The translations under genes and the position numbers were made by a program. A stretch of DNA of 64,000 nt from positions 124,001-188,000 of the forward strand of contig NZ_FUKU01000067.1 in the NCBI RefSeq assembly GCF_900163865.1, written 5' to 3'. Positions 35,743-44,601 of the stretch are shown here, in pieces; the first letter of the stretch is position 1, and each line of letters opens with the position of its first letter. The DNA comes from Sphingobacterium sp. JB170 (GTDB taxonomy: Bacteria > Bacteroidota > Bacteroidia > Sphingobacteriales > Sphingobacteriaceae). Under the pieces are notes generated by a model, which ran no database searches, had not been told where the DNA came from, and saw nothing but the letters and a program-made list of their open reading frames with translations.

Positions 35743-35824
35743 TAATTCAGATTTTTACAAATCGGAATTAAATATAGAAAATATAATGTAAAAAATACAC
35801 TAAGTCAGCTAAACAACAATCAAG

Positions 35825-36736
35825 TTACAAAAGATAGGTTATTAAAAAGTAGGCTAGATAAGTCGTAATGAGCCCGATCAATATGCTCAACCCGATCACT
35901 GAATTGCCTAGTTTAGAGTTCAAACGAAACTCTTGGAGCACCAAGCTCGTAGCAACCAAACTAGGCATGGCCATTTCAAAAATTGCAACCTGGGTAACTT
36001 CACCCTTTAAATTTAAAGCGTAACAAAGCAGGATCAAAAATCCCGGACCTACAATAAGTTTATAGAATAACGAAAGACTGATTGCAAAAACCTCCGATCG
36101 ATAGAAACTGAACGAAAGCTGCATACCGATTGAAAACAACGCTAATGGCGATACAGTGGAGGCAAGCTGCGAAAAAAAAGGATCCAGAGCGCGCATATCG
36201 ACCACGCGCGAAAAAACAAGCGCCAGCACGCAGCCAATAAGCGGCGGGAAACGAACAATTCTTTTCGCAGTTTGTCCAAAGCCTACCGAGAGCGGTTTAC
36301 CCAGACTGCCCTTGATCGCGATATAGGTGCCTATCGAAGAAAGCAGAAAAAAAGTAGACTGATCACTAATTATCGCCCATTTTATCTGCTGCTGACCGAA
36401 ATAAGTAGCCACCAAGGGAAACCCTACAAAAGAAGTGTTAGCAAAACCCGAAACAAGGATCAGCGTGTGGGAGCTTCTAGCGGACAGCCCAAGCGGCCTT
36501 TCAAGACACTTAATAAACAAATAAGCGCCAGCGAACAGAACTGCGGGTGACAACAATGCGACAAGCAACGTATTATCCCACTGCAACCCAGGAAGATATT
36601 TAAAGGAGACGGCGGGAAGGCCTATATAAAGAATCCAAGTATTAATTGCTTTATACCCATCGGATTTGACAACCTTCGCTCTTCGAAGTAAGTAGCCTGC
36701 AAATAGACAGAAAATAATAATTAAAAAATTTGACAT
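35825..36736 (-). CDS. AEC-family transporter (auxin efflux carrier type)
   Basis: A 303-residue inner-membrane protein with about ten helices in two halves: N-terminal IIIFCLFAGYLLRRA, VSGFANTSFVGFPLVATYFG after the first four helices, and the second half beginning near LIGCVLALVFSR with ATSLVLQEFRLNSKLG. These are standard landmarks of the PF03547 family, which export organic acids or similar small anions. It is the first gene of the minus-strand block, 82 bp before the SUMF1-type gene, so it may or may not share that transcript. Confidence 0.9.
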   Translation of the reverse strand: MSNFLIIIFCLFAGYLLRRAKVVKSDGYKAINTWILYIGLPAVSFKYLPGLQWDNTLLVALLSPAVLFAGAYLFIKCLERPLGLSARSSHTLILVSGFANTSFVGFPLVATYFGQQQIKWAIISDQSTFFLLSSIGTYIAIKGSLGKPLSVGFGQTAKRIVRFPPLIGCVLALVFSRVVDMRALDPFFSQLASTVSPLALFSIGMQLSFSFYRSEVFAISLSLFYKLIVGPGFLILLCYALNLKGEVTQVAIFEMAMPSLVATSLVLQEFRLNSKLGNSVIGLSILIGLITTYLAYFLITYLL

Positions 36737-36818
36737 GCTAGCTTCTCAAAAATCGGGAAAAAAATATAGAAATTGTGTCATAAACTATAGAAATAAAACT
36801 ATATTTCATTTAAATTAA

Positions 36819-36826
36819 TAACTTTG
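36819..36826 (+). promoter_or_regulatory. -7 promoter element of the PagL-like gene
   Basis: TAACTTTG matches TAnnTTTG and lies 23 bp before the start codon. No TTG stands at the usual -33 distance. Confidence 0.45.
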
Positions 36827-36849
36827 GGGCCAAATTTATACAATATTCA

Positions 36850-37995
36850 GTGTTGCAATTGAAAAAACTTCAACTTATCTACGTTATGCTCCTCATGGGG
36901 CCCGCTATAAGCTATTCACAAACAGATAGCATACCCCTGAAAAGTAATTCAAAAAACCCCTTGGTCATCGAACTAGAGGTGGAAAACGGGGGAATACTGG
37001 CCGAAAAAGAAATCAAAAAGACGACTTTTGACCGCGCTTACTATAATGGTGTAAACCTCAAAATAGGTTGGAAAATCCAAAATTCAGACGATCAATATTT
37101 CACATTGTATAACAATCCGATCTATGGAATTGGTTTTTATAGCAGTACCTTCAACACCGACATCATTGGTAGTCCCTACGCTGTTTATGGTTTCGTACAA
37201 TCGCCGTTTGGCAATCTTAGCAACAAACGGTGGGCATTTGACTATCGGATAGGACTGGGTATTTCGGGAAACTTCCGGCCGTACAATGAGGAGAACAACC
37301 CGCTGAATGTTGTCATCGGCGCTAAAAACAACGTATATATTGACCTGGGTATCCGCACGCAGTACAAATTAAGCCCTCAGTGGAGAGCCGGTCTAGGTTT
37401 AGCTTTCCATCATTTTTCAAACGGTGCGATGCGTTTACCCAACAAAGGTGTCAACTTAGTACCCGTTACAGCGTCAATCACCTATCAACCTCATCCATCG
37501 GAGGTGCTGCCAGATAAAAGTCATATTCTTCCTCCGAGCCGCAAAATATTGTACCACATCAATTACGGAATGGGCTGGAAACAGCTACAACGCGACAAAA
37601 AACGCCGTTTCTTCAAAACAACGCTGAGCGCCTATGCCAGCACCCATGTGTCACATAAATGGCGTATGGGCGGAGGATTCGATCTATTTTACTCCGCATC
37701 GGGGAACAATGACGAAATTGCTGGTGAACAATCTGGTAAATTAAGCGCTAAATTATCGGGTGGACCCTCCTTCTACCTAGTCCACGTGCTTAATAAAAAA
37801 CTGGTGCTAAACGGCAACATCGGCTATTACCTGCACAAAGAATACTTCAACGGTGAAATCGAACGCGTGTTTTTAAGAGCCGGAGCACGTTACTACGTCT
37901 ACAAAAACATCAATGCCGGTATGTCTATTAAAGCGCATAAAGGCAAAGCGGACTTTATCGAATGGACAGTAGGCTATACATTTAACAGAGATTAA
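36850..37995 (+). CDS. PagL-like lipid A deacylase / acyloxyacyl hydrolase family outer-membrane protein
   Basis: A 381-residue outer-membrane beta-barrel. The reading frame begins with GTG TTG, with a signal peptide directly following (cleavage near SYSQ), and no ATG stands before it; a GTG or TTG start is therefore required unless the ATG at 36886 is used, which would cut the signal short. Seen: the PagL active-site stretch FHHFSNGAMRLPNKGVN with the catalytic His-x-Ser, and repeated amphipathic strands. PagL removes a 3-O acyl chain from lipid A. The protein is about twice the size of Pseudomonas PagL, with an extra N-terminal part and a second barrel-like C-terminal half. It is convergent with the LEA-like gene. 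Confidence 0.8.
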   Translation: MLQLKKLQLIYVMLLMGPAISYSQTDSIPLKSNSKNPLVIELEVENGGILAEKEIKKTTFDRAYYNGVNLKIGWKIQNSDDQYFTLYNNPIYGIGFYSSTFNTDIIGSPYAVYGFVQSPFGNLSNKRWAFDYRIGLGISGNFRPYNEENNPLNVVIGAKNNVYIDLGIRTQYKLSPQWRAGLGLAFHHFSNGAMRLPNKGVNLVPVTASITYQPHPSEVLPDKSHILPPSRKILYHINYGMGWKQLQRDKKRRFFKTTLSAYASTHVSHKWRMGGGFDLFYSASGNNDEIAGEQSGKLSAKLSGGPSFYLVHVLNKKLVLNGNIGYYLHKEYFNGEIERVFLRAGARYYVYKNINAGMSIKAHKGKADFIEWTVGYTFNRD

Positions 37996-38013
37996 TACCC
38001 CTTATAACTAAAA

Positions 38014-38044
38014 CCGCTTCAAGAGGAACATTCTCTTAAAGCGG
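38014..38044 (-). terminator. terminator between convergent genes
   Basis: A long hairpin with arms CCGCTT...AAGCGG and inner AAGAG/CTCTT and one mismatch. On the minus strand it is followed by TTTTAG, fitting the end of the LEA-like gene; on the plus strand no T-run follows. Confidence 0.6.
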
Positions 38045-38074
38045 GCATATAACTACTATACAGCCTAAAGAAAC

Positions 38075-38677
38075 CTACTTTACAAGTTTACCGATGCTCT
38101 TAGCTAAGTTACGGTCTACCGTGATATAGCCCGGGTAATAAATATTACTACCACCGATCTTCATGGAGGGTTTAATTTTAAGAACCAAAAAGCCCTCACC
38201 TTCTTTGGTGAATATCTCGTTCAACAAATTTTCTAATCCCTTCTCCTTCGCCGCGCCAAAAATATTGGCTTTAAAAGTTAACGGTACTACGGCACTTTCG
38301 CCGGAATTCAAATTTAAGTTCTCGTTTACCGTCCCTTCAAATAGCGGCTTACCTTGCAGCTCAATAAGGTATTTGAACGAGTTCATTGCCGTACGCTGGG
38401 GAGTCGGGTTACTAACCTTCATATTAACTTTCGCCTCAAGTGGCAGATCCTGACTTAACATAGCTAGGGCAAGGCCGGGCAATGAAGATAGATTCACCCC
38501 TCCACCATCGGTAAAGCCTGCCACCGAACGACCTGCAAGGCGTACATCATCTAACGACTCTACGGAATAGTCGCATTTAGCAAGCGCCTCGACTTGGTTT
38601 TTAGAGATTGCGCAGCTTCCCAGCATCAAAGCGATTAAGCCAATGATACTATACATTCCTATTGTTATTCTTTTCAT
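38075..38677 (-). CDS. LEA type 2-like (water-stress/hypersensitive-response fold) lipoprotein
   Basis: A 200-residue lipoprotein: signal peptide with lipobox MLGSC (Cys22), then a beta-sandwich of the LEA14 type. Seen are KVNMKVSNPTPQRTAMNSF (the N-P pattern of the fold), LIELQGKPLFEGTV, and SGESAVVPLTFKANIF. Such proteins are thought to be structural or stress-related and no enzymatic role is known. It is 5 bp downstream of the next outer-membrane lipoprotein gene, so the two form a pair. Confidence 0.75.
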   Translation of the reverse strand: MKRITIGMYSIIGLIALMLGSCAISKNQVEALAKCDYSVESLDDVRLAGRSVAGFTDGGGVNLSSLPGLALAMLSQDLPLEAKVNMKVSNPTPQRTAMNSFKYLIELQGKPLFEGTVNENLNLNSGESAVVPLTFKANIFGAAKEKGLENLLNEIFTKEGEGFLVLKIKPSMKIGGSNIYYPGYITVDRNLAKSIGKLVK

Positions 38678-38682
38678 TCCGC

Positions 38683-39435
38683 TTATTTTTTTACTTTACC
38701 ACCAAATTTATAGGTCAGACCTAAGGTAAATACTGCATTACCGGCCTTTAAATACTGATTATCCACCACATTAAAATTAAATCCATTCGTATATTGCAAA
38801 TGCAAGTAGTTTGTTAAACCGAGTCTAGTATAGAACAAAGGCTCAATAAAAAAAGCTTCCTCCTTTTGACTCGGCAAATCGTTAATTGTAAAGTCTCGCA
38901 TAGCAACTCGGCTTGCGCGAATAGCCGTTCCGTAGCTTAATTCTCGCTTCTTGCCCAGCAAAATCAGTTTTTTCTGACGTGTGGAGGAATAATTGACCTG
39001 CACAAATATCTTATCAAATTCCATCTCTCGCGTTTCTACCGGCTCCATTCCTGTTACCTGTGCACGCCGATCAACTGCTTTGCTGCGACCGATACCATAC
39101 CCACCATACACCTCCAGCACTTGTAGTTTTTGCTGACCAATAGTCGAAAAATAACCCAAACCACCTTCAACAAGGTGTTGCTTAAAAAGCTCGTTACTTC
39201 TTGAGTTCCCTCGGTTAATATATGCGCCATTGGCTATTAATGCCATATGTTTCCCAAAGGCGACACCCGCATTAGCACTGATATTCCCCTTGAGATTCGC
39301 ATGCGCGGCTAGATAAGCCTCGCCTTGCCGCTTAAACATCGGCGTTGCCGGCACATTGGGCATATAGAGGGAGCTACAACCAGTAGCAACTAATAAAAGA
39401 ACAAAAGAAAGTAGCTGAATCGCCCTGAGTTGCAT
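38683..39435 (-). CDS. outer-membrane beta-barrel lipoprotein, function unknown
   Basis: A 250-residue protein with lipobox VATGC (Cys20) followed by about eight to ten amphipathic strands and a barrel-like end (NAVFTLGLTYKFGG). Motifs such as AAHANLKGNISANAGVAFGK and LEVYGGYGIGRSK are of the kind seen in small Bacteroidota outer-membrane proteins, but I recognise no named family. It forms an operon with the LEA-like lipoprotein downstream. A lipid anchor together with a barrel is somewhat unusual. Confidence 0.65.
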   Translation of the reverse strand: MQLRAIQLLSFVLLLVATGCSSLYMPNVPATPMFKRQGEAYLAAHANLKGNISANAGVAFGKHMALIANGAYINRGNSRSNELFKQHLVEGGLGYFSTIGQQKLQVLEVYGGYGIGRSKAVDRRAQVTGMEPVETREMEFDKIFVQVNYSSTRQKKLILLGKKRELSYGTAIRASRVAMRDFTINDLPSQKEEAFFIEPLFYTRLGLTNYLHLQYTNGFNFNVVDNQYLKAGNAVFTLGLTYKFGGKVKK

Positions 39436-39516
39436 ATTGAATTAATTTCAAATATACATCTAATTATTGTGCCAATCTTCCGCTTAATAGAATAAAAGCT
39501 AGCTTTCTCCCGCTTT

Positions 39517-40350
39517 TTAAATGACCGCTGCTTTTTCGAGTTCTATTTGCATTAGCTGCTGTAATTTGAGCGCTTCACGCCGCGCACATTCGGCAAAGTC
39601 TTTACCTGAGGACGCATATATAATCCCGCGGGTGCTATTGACGAGTAAACCACAATCTTTATTCATCCCATACTGACAAACCTCTGAAAGCGAGCCTCCT
39701 TGCGCTCCAATGCCAGGAACGAGCAAAAAATGATCCGGTGCATATTTACGTACCCTAGCAAACCCTTTCCCCCGCGTAGCCCCCACCACAAACATCGTGT
39801 TTTCAATGGATCCCCAACTAGCAACCTTTTCCAAAACGGACTCGAAGAGTTCCTGTCCGTGCTCATCGCGGAAATTCTGAAAATCCAAACTACCTGGATT
39901 TGAGGTTAACGCAAGCACTATCGCCCATTTGCCTGGAATATCTAGAAATGGAGTGACCGAATCGTGTCCCATGTAGGGAGCGATTGTAATCGAATCAAAC
40001 CCTAATCCCGATACCTGCTGGTCAAAAAATGCCTTTGCATAACGTGTTGATGTGTTCCCAATGTCGCCGCGCTTGGCGTCTGCAATGCTTAAACACGATT
40101 TAGGTATCGCCGCCCATGTCTTCTGCAACGACTGCCAACCGCGCACACCATAGCACTCATAAAAGGCGATATTTGGTTTATATGCGACACACAAATCTTC
40201 CGTTGCTTCAATGATCGCTTTGTTGAAGGTATAAATCGGATCTTCTTCATCGCGTAAATGCTGCGGAATTTTTTCAATATCAGTGTCTAAACCAACACAC
40301 AAAAAGCTCTTCTTCGATTTGATTTGCCGAATTAATTCCGCTCGTGTCAT
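39517..40350 (-). CDS. pyrF: orotidine-5'-phosphate decarboxylase, type 2
   Basis: Decarboxylates OMP to UMP in pyrimidine synthesis; cytosolic TIM barrel of about 277 residues. Seen: FLCVGLDTDIEKIPQHL at the N-terminus, the catalytic SIADAKRGDIGNTSTRYAKA (Lys/Asp motif DAKRGD), TIAPYMGHDSV, and the phosphate-binding FLLVPGIGAQGG. The length and the DAKRGDIGNT form place it in the larger type 2 group rather than the E. coli type. The ATG at 40350 (MTRAELIRQI) fits the family; an upstream ATG at 40368 adds six residues. Confidence 0.95.
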   Translation of the reverse strand: MTRAELIRQIKSKKSFLCVGLDTDIEKIPQHLRDEEDPIYTFNKAIIEATEDLCVAYKPNIAFYECYGVRGWQSLQKTWAAIPKSCLSIADAKRGDIGNTSTRYAKAFFDQQVSGLGFDSITIAPYMGHDSVTPFLDIPGKWAIVLALTSNPGSLDFQNFRDEHGQELFESVLEKVASWGSIENTMFVVGATRGKGFARVRKYAPDHFLLVPGIGAQGGSLSEVCQYGMNKDCGLLVNSTRGIIYASSGKDFAECARREALKLQQLMQIELEKAAVI

Positions 40351-40463
40351 ATATTTTTTATTAATCATGTTTTCTAAAGCAATACAATCAGCAACAAGCT
40401 ACCCTATACATCCCTACAGATACTTGCTGCTCCCCAACGGGCTAACCTATCTTAAGCGTAGGT

Positions 40464-41207
40464 CTAGCTATCAAATTTTTCGAGTAACCGAATCAACGTC
40501 GCGAAATCTTTCGAATAAGGCGCCTCAAATGCATAATCCTTACCGTCAATGGCAAAACTCACACTGTGCGCATGTAATGCGAAGCGCTTCATAATAGGCG
40601 TTTCCTCTTCGCCTTTTGAGAGCGTATATCCCCTTTTCTTGATTTTTGACAAGAAAACCGGTTTTCCGCGGTACATCTCGTCGCCAACAATTGCGGCACG
40701 CTGGGTAGCTAAGTGAATCCGAATCTGGTGCATACGCCCCGTAATCGGTTTACATTCGACCAAGGTATAGTTTCTGAAAAACTGTATCGAATTGAAAATG
40801 GTTTCGGCAAGCTTACCATTAGCTCGGTCAATTGATACATTTTTATTACCTTGATTTAATATCGGAAGATTAACATGTAAGTCATCAAAGCGATGTGTTC
40901 CTTCTATAACCGCATGATACACCTTATTTACGCGGCGACGTTCAAATTCTATAGATATCAAACGGTAAGTTTCCGGATTCTTGGCGATCAACAGTATACC
41001 CGAAGTATCCTTATCAAGGCGGTGACAGATCTGTGCATCAGAATGGTATTTCTTAGCTAAACGGAGAATATTTACGCCTCCTCCGGCTCGATCGTCTAGC
41101 GAAGCTACAAATGGTGGTTTATTGATAACGATTAAATTGTCGTCCTCAAAAATGATTAAATCCTTAAAATTGGGAATTTTAAACAAACGGCTTTCGTTTT
41201 CCTGCAT
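40464..41207 (-). CDS. RluA-family pseudouridine synthase
   Basis: A 247-residue RNA-modifying enzyme converting uridine to pseudouridine in rRNA or tRNA. Seen: IIFEDDNLIVINKPPFVASL, the catalytic motif ICHRLDKDTSGILLIAK with the essential Asp, RRRVNKVYHAVIEG, and the C-terminal GRMHQIRIHLA. There is no S4 domain at the N-terminus, and the length matches short single-domain members. The target nucleotide cannot be inferred. A TATTTTTG element (minus strand, 41213-41220) lies only 6 bp before the start codon. Confidence 0.93.
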   Translation of the reverse strand: MQENESRLFKIPNFKDLIIFEDDNLIVINKPPFVASLDDRAGGGVNILRLAKKYHSDAQICHRLDKDTSGILLIAKNPETYRLISIEFERRRVNKVYHAVIEGTHRFDDLHVNLPILNQGNKNVSIDRANGKLAETIFNSIQFFRNYTLVECKPITGRMHQIRIHLATQRAAIVGDEMYRGKPVFLSKIKKRGYTLSKGEEETPIMKRFALHAHSVSFAIDGKDYAFEAPYSKDFATLIRLLEKFDS

Positions 41208-41293
41208 GACAACAAAAATAACAATTATCGCCTAGATTTACCACGCCACGCTCGCAATCTCGAATAATTACGACGTTTTATGTTTTAATTAAT

Positions 41294-41301
41294 TAGTTTT
41301 G
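41294..41301 (+). promoter_or_regulatory. -7 promoter element of panB
   Basis: TAGTTTTG matches TAnnTTTG, 19 bp before the panB start codon. It is close to the divergent RluA-type gene. The -33 region is T-rich without a TTG. Confidence 0.45.
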
Positions 41302-41320
41302 CTATACCAAAACATTTAAA

Positions 41321-42136
41321 ATGTCAGTACATAAAGTTATCAAGCGGGTTACTACAAATACAATTCTCTCTATGAAAACAAAGGGAGAAAAAGTTACAAT
41401 GCTCACGGCCTATGATTTTTCCACCGCCAAAGCGCTGGACGAAGCAGGGATCGATGTATTGCTTATTGGCGATTCGGCAGCAAACGTATTTGCAGGGTAC
41501 GAAACTACGCTACCGATCACACTGGACAATATGATATACCATGCAAGCGCCGTCGCACGTGGCACCAAACGTGCTCTGGTGCTTGCGGACTTGCCCTTTG
41601 GCGAATACCAGGGGACAGCGGAGGACGCATTTAAAGCCGCCGTGCGCATGATGAAAGAGTCTGGTGTGCATGCTTTAAAACTTGAAGGAGGAATCGAGAT
41701 TATAGATAATATAGCCAAAATCATAAACGCCGGTATTCCCGTATGTGGGCACCTCGGCTTAACTCCGCAGTCGATCAATAAATTTGGGACTTTCAGCGTA
41801 CGTGCACAAGAGGATGCTGAAGCCCAGAAACTAAAAGCAGATGCATTAGCGCTTCAAGCAGCAGGATGCTTCGCGGTCGTGCTGGAAAAAATTCCAGCTA
41901 AACTTGCGCGCGAAGTGTCTCAGTCGTTAACAATACCAACAATAGGAATCGGTGCCGGCGATGGCTGCGATGGTCAAGTCCTCGTGGTGAACGACATGCT
42001 CGGTTTTACCAAAGATTTCAAACCTAAGTTCCTACGTCAATACACGAATATGTATGAGAGCGTCGTGGAAGCTGCTTCTCGGTACGCGGCAGACGTGAAA
42101 TCAGGGAATTACCCGAACGAGTCGGAACAATACTAG
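41321..42136 (+). CDS. panB: 3-methyl-2-oxobutanoate hydroxymethyltransferase (ketopantoate hydroxymethyltransferase)
   Basis: First step of pantothenate/CoA synthesis: transfers a hydroxymethyl group from methylene-THF to 2-oxoisovalerate. A 271-residue TIM barrel. Seen: VTMLTAYDFSTAKALDEAGI, the Mg-binding LLIGDSAANVFAGYETTLPI, ALKLEGG, GHLGLTPQSINKFG, and IGIGAGDGCDGQVLVVNDML with the conserved Asp and Glu/Asp sites. It is followed after 10 bp by a membrane-protein gene on the same strand. panC is not adjacent. Confidence 0.96.
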   Translation: MSVHKVIKRVTTNTILSMKTKGEKVTMLTAYDFSTAKALDEAGIDVLLIGDSAANVFAGYETTLPITLDNMIYHASAVARGTKRALVLADLPFGEYQGTAEDAFKAAVRMMKESGVHALKLEGGIEIIDNIAKIINAGIPVCGHLGLTPQSINKFGTFSVRAQEDAEAQKLKADALALQAAGCFAVVLEKIPAKLAREVSQSLTIPTIGIGAGDGCDGQVLVVNDMLGFTKDFKPKFLRQYTNMYESVVEAASRYAADVKSGNYPNESEQY

Positions 42137-42146
42137 AAGCACAGCA

Positions 42147-42752
42147 ATGAAGGTACTCCTATTGATAGCGCTGATTGGCACTTTACTATACCTATTTTGG
42201 AGGCGTTTCTCTATGACTGGGCCGCAAACCACCCTATCAAAAATCCGCAGACCAAACACCTTTTTACCGGTCGAGAGCTGTAAGTCGGTCATCATGCAGG
42301 CAACTAGCGGTACGTTGTGGACCGTGATCTCCGGTTTTGTGTTGCTTATTCTTATACTCATAATTGGAATAAAAATAAAAGTTTTATGGATTTTACTTCC
42401 ACTTAGCCTTTACCTTATTGGCCAGTTATTTGTTTACACCAACCACGTACGCACAGCGAAAGACCAACAAATATTTTACGACCCAAAGACCGGTGAAGTG
42501 CTCGTCGACTATATAAAAAAAACGGGCTTCGCTTTCAACATCAAACACGACGTTGTCTCTGTAAACGAGGTCCGATCCATACAGAAAAACAAAGGAATTG
42601 TGTTCGGGTACTATAAACTAAACACAAAAAATGGTGTGGTTATCCTACCGTATCTGCTCGAGCAAAATAAATCGGAGGCTAACAATCTTTTCTTCCAACA
42701 GATTCATACCCACAAACGAGCGGTAGAGACAAAGTTATTCGCTATTATTTAA
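42147..42752 (+). CDS. membrane protein with PH-like C-terminal domain, function unknown
   Basis: A 201-residue protein with one N-terminal helix (about 3-19), two adjacent helices (about 56-75 and 80-97), then a soluble part of about 100 residues with alternating strands (QQIFYDPKTGEVLVDYIKK, FGYYKLNTKNGVVILPYL). The soluble part resembles bacterial PH/YcxB-like domains, which is only an impression. The gene is cotranscribed with panB and ended by a hairpin. I do not recognise a named family. Confidence 0.65.
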   Translation: MKVLLLIALIGTLLYLFWRRFSMTGPQTTLSKIRRPNTFLPVESCKSVIMQATSGTLWTVISGFVLLILILIIGIKIKVLWILLPLSLYLIGQLFVYTNHVRTAKDQQIFYDPKTGEVLVDYIKKTGFAFNIKHDVVSVNEVRSIQKNKGIVFGYYKLNTKNGVVILPYLLEQNKSEANNLFFQQIHTHKRAVETKLFAII

Positions 42753-42760
42753 TAACTAAA

Positions 42761-42793
42761 AAAGCGATGTGCCTAGAGAAAGACCATCGCTTT
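42761..42793. terminator. terminator between panB unit and obg
   Basis: The 9-bp arms AAAGCGATG and CATCGCTTT with a 15-nt loop separate the convergent genes; a T-tract (TATATATTTTTTT) lies about 12 bp further on the plus strand. Confidence 0.65.
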
Positions 42794-42818
42794 GTAATAT
42801 ATATTTTTTTAGCCGTCC

Positions 42819-43817
42819 TTAGCTATTAACCGCTTTCCAGATCATGTCTTTTAATTGCTGGATATTTTTCCCAGCAACCGACGATATAAAAATGGAAGGG
42901 ATACTTTTAGGAACTGTTAATGCCATCTCCTGTTCGAGCTCATCATCAAGCATATCCGACTTGGTAATGGCCAGCAAACGCGGCTTATCAATCAATTCCG
43001 GATTATACAGCGTCAGTTCATTCAATAAAATAGCGTACTCCTGCTCGATGCTCCGATCGGTGTCCGCAGGAACCATAAAGAGTAACACTGAATTACGCTC
43101 AATATGCCGTAAAAAGCGATATCCCAACCCTTTACCTGCCGAGGCGCCCTCGATAATCCCCGGAATATCCGCCATTACAAAAGATTTACTATCCCTGTAA
43201 CTCACAATACCTAGGTTTGGTACTAACGTCGTAAACGGATAGTTGGCAATCTCAGGTTTCGCTGCAGAGACTACGGATAGAAGCGTCGATTTACCCGCAT
43301 TAGGGAATCCGACCAACCCGACGTCCGCAAGTACCTTAAGTTCCAAAATAATCCACTGCTCTATGCCTGGACGACCGGGTTGAGAAAAACGGGGTGTCTG
43401 CTGGGTGGGTGACTTAAAATGCCAGTTGCCTAGCCCCCCTTTACCGCCGGCGGTTAAAACTTTCGTTTCGCCATCTTCGGTGATCTCAAACAGTATCTCG
43501 CCGGTTTCCGCATCCTTCGCTATAGTACCTAATGGCACTTCCAGCACTTCGTCTCTACCCATAGCACCCGTCGACAAACCGCTACTACCAGGCTGACCGT
43601 TAGGAGCAATGATATGCTTTCTATACTTTAGATGCAATAGTGTCCAGTGATTGCTCGACCCTTTGAGGATGATATTCCCTCCACGTCCACCATCACCACC
43701 GTCAGGCCCGCCTTTTGCCGTTTGCAAGTCGCGGTGCAAATGCGCTGAACCAGCGCCACCGTGTCCCGAACGGCAACACACCTTAACATAATCTACAAAA
43801 TTCGAGCCTTGGGCCAT
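42819..43817 (-). CDS. obg: GTPase Obg
   Basis: Essential GTPase involved in 50S ribosome assembly and stress signalling. 332 residues: glycine-rich Obg domain (1-158, KVCCRSGHGGAGSAHLHRD, GGPDGGDGGRGGNIIL), then the G domain with P-loop GFPNAGKSTLLS, switch region FTTLVPNLG, DIPGIIEGASAGKGLG, and ITKSD. The C-terminal OCT domain of longer Obg proteins is absent, as is usual in Bacteroidota. It is 20 bp downstream of adk, with which it forms an operon. Confidence 0.96.
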   Translation of the reverse strand: MAQGSNFVDYVKVCCRSGHGGAGSAHLHRDLQTAKGGPDGGDGGRGGNIILKGSSNHWTLLHLKYRKHIIAPNGQPGSSGLSTGAMGRDEVLEVPLGTIAKDAETGEILFEITEDGETKVLTAGGKGGLGNWHFKSPTQQTPRFSQPGRPGIEQWIILELKVLADVGLVGFPNAGKSTLLSVVSAAKPEIANYPFTTLVPNLGIVSYRDSKSFVMADIPGIIEGASAGKGLGYRFLRHIERNSVLLFMVPADTDRSIEQEYAILLNELTLYNPELIDKPRLLAITKSDMLDDELEQEMALTVPKSIPSIFISSVAGKNIQQLKDMIWKAVNS

Positions 43818-43837
43818 AATACTGCTTTACTATTTAT

Positions 43838-44407
43838 TTAATATTTGTCAATGATGGCCGTCAAGTCATCAAAAATGGTTTCGATTTCACCAATACCATT
43901 GACTTTTGAAAGTTTTCCTTGCCCCTCATAATACGGTAAAACATGTACCGTCTTATTAAAGTACTCTTCGATGCGCTTGGTCAATTTATCAGCAGCATCA
44001 TCTGCCCTACCGGATAACTCTTGACGTTTTGCAATTCGTTGTTTCAACTCCTCTTCGGTTACATCCAATGCCACCACGCCTGTAATTTGCTCGCCAATGG
44101 ATTGCAAAAATACATCAAGTGATTCCGCTTGCGCTACCGTGCGTGGAAAACCATCAAATATAAAACCTTTTGCTTGAGGGTTCTTTTTAATTTCTTCCTC
44201 TAGCATGGCAATTGTTATCGAATCTGGAACAAGATTACCGTTTGCAATAATCTGGCTGACTTGTTTGCCAAGCTCCGTTTGATCTTTGATATGTGCACGA
44301 AAAATATCACCTGTAGAGATATGTACTAATTGGTACCTCTCGATTAATTTTTCGGATTGAGTACCCTTACCAGCACCTGGAGGACCGAATAAGACAAGGT
44401 TTAGCAT
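43838..44407 (-). CDS. adk: adenylate kinase
   Basis: Converts ATP + AMP to two ADP. I place the start at 44407 (MLNLVLFGPPGAGKGTQ), giving 189 residues, the normal short form; the longer frame from 44488 would run through the tRNA-Arg terminator hairpin and into the tRNA end. Seen: P-loop GPPGAGKGTQ, AMP-binding HISTGDIFRA and FDGFPRT, and the short lid KRIAKRQELSGRADD without a zinc finger. It is cotranscribed with obg. Confidence 0.95.
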   Translation of the reverse strand: MLNLVLFGPPGAGKGTQSEKLIERYQLVHISTGDIFRAHIKDQTELGKQVSQIIANGNLVPDSITIAMLEEEIKKNPQAKGFIFDGFPRTVAQAESLDVFLQSIGEQITGVVALDVTEEELKQRIAKRQELSGRADDAADKLTKRIEEYFNKTVHVLPYYEGQGKLSKVNGIGEIETIFDDLTAIIDKY

Positions 44408-44441
44408 AAGTGTAGTATTGTTTTTACTATGTTCAAAAAAA

Positions 44442-44468
44442 AAGCCTAATCCGATGAGAATTAGGCTT
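44442..44468 (-). terminator. terminator of tRNA-Arg copy 1
   Basis: On the minus strand AAGCCTAAT, a 9-nt loop, ATTAGGCTT and a long T-run follow 12 bp after the tRNA. Confidence 0.85.
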
Positions 44469-44479
44469 CGTGTACTAAG

Positions 44480-44553
44480 TGCGCTCAAAGGGAGTCGAAC
44501 CCCTAACCTCCTGATTCGTAGTCAGGTGCTCTATCCAGTTAAGCTATGAGCGC
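44480..44553 (-). tRNA. tRNA-Arg (ACG), copy 1
   Basis: A 74-nt cloverleaf: acceptor GCGCTCA/TGAGCGC, anticodon stem CCTGA/TCAGG around loop CTACGAA with anticodon ACG (read as ICG), T arm with GGTTCGACTCC. The sequence is identical to the copy at 45494-45567. Confidence 0.97.
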
Positions 44554-44601
44554 GGGCAACCAACACATCATTAACATCTCGGTCGTTCTGTTTTGGTGAT
44601 G

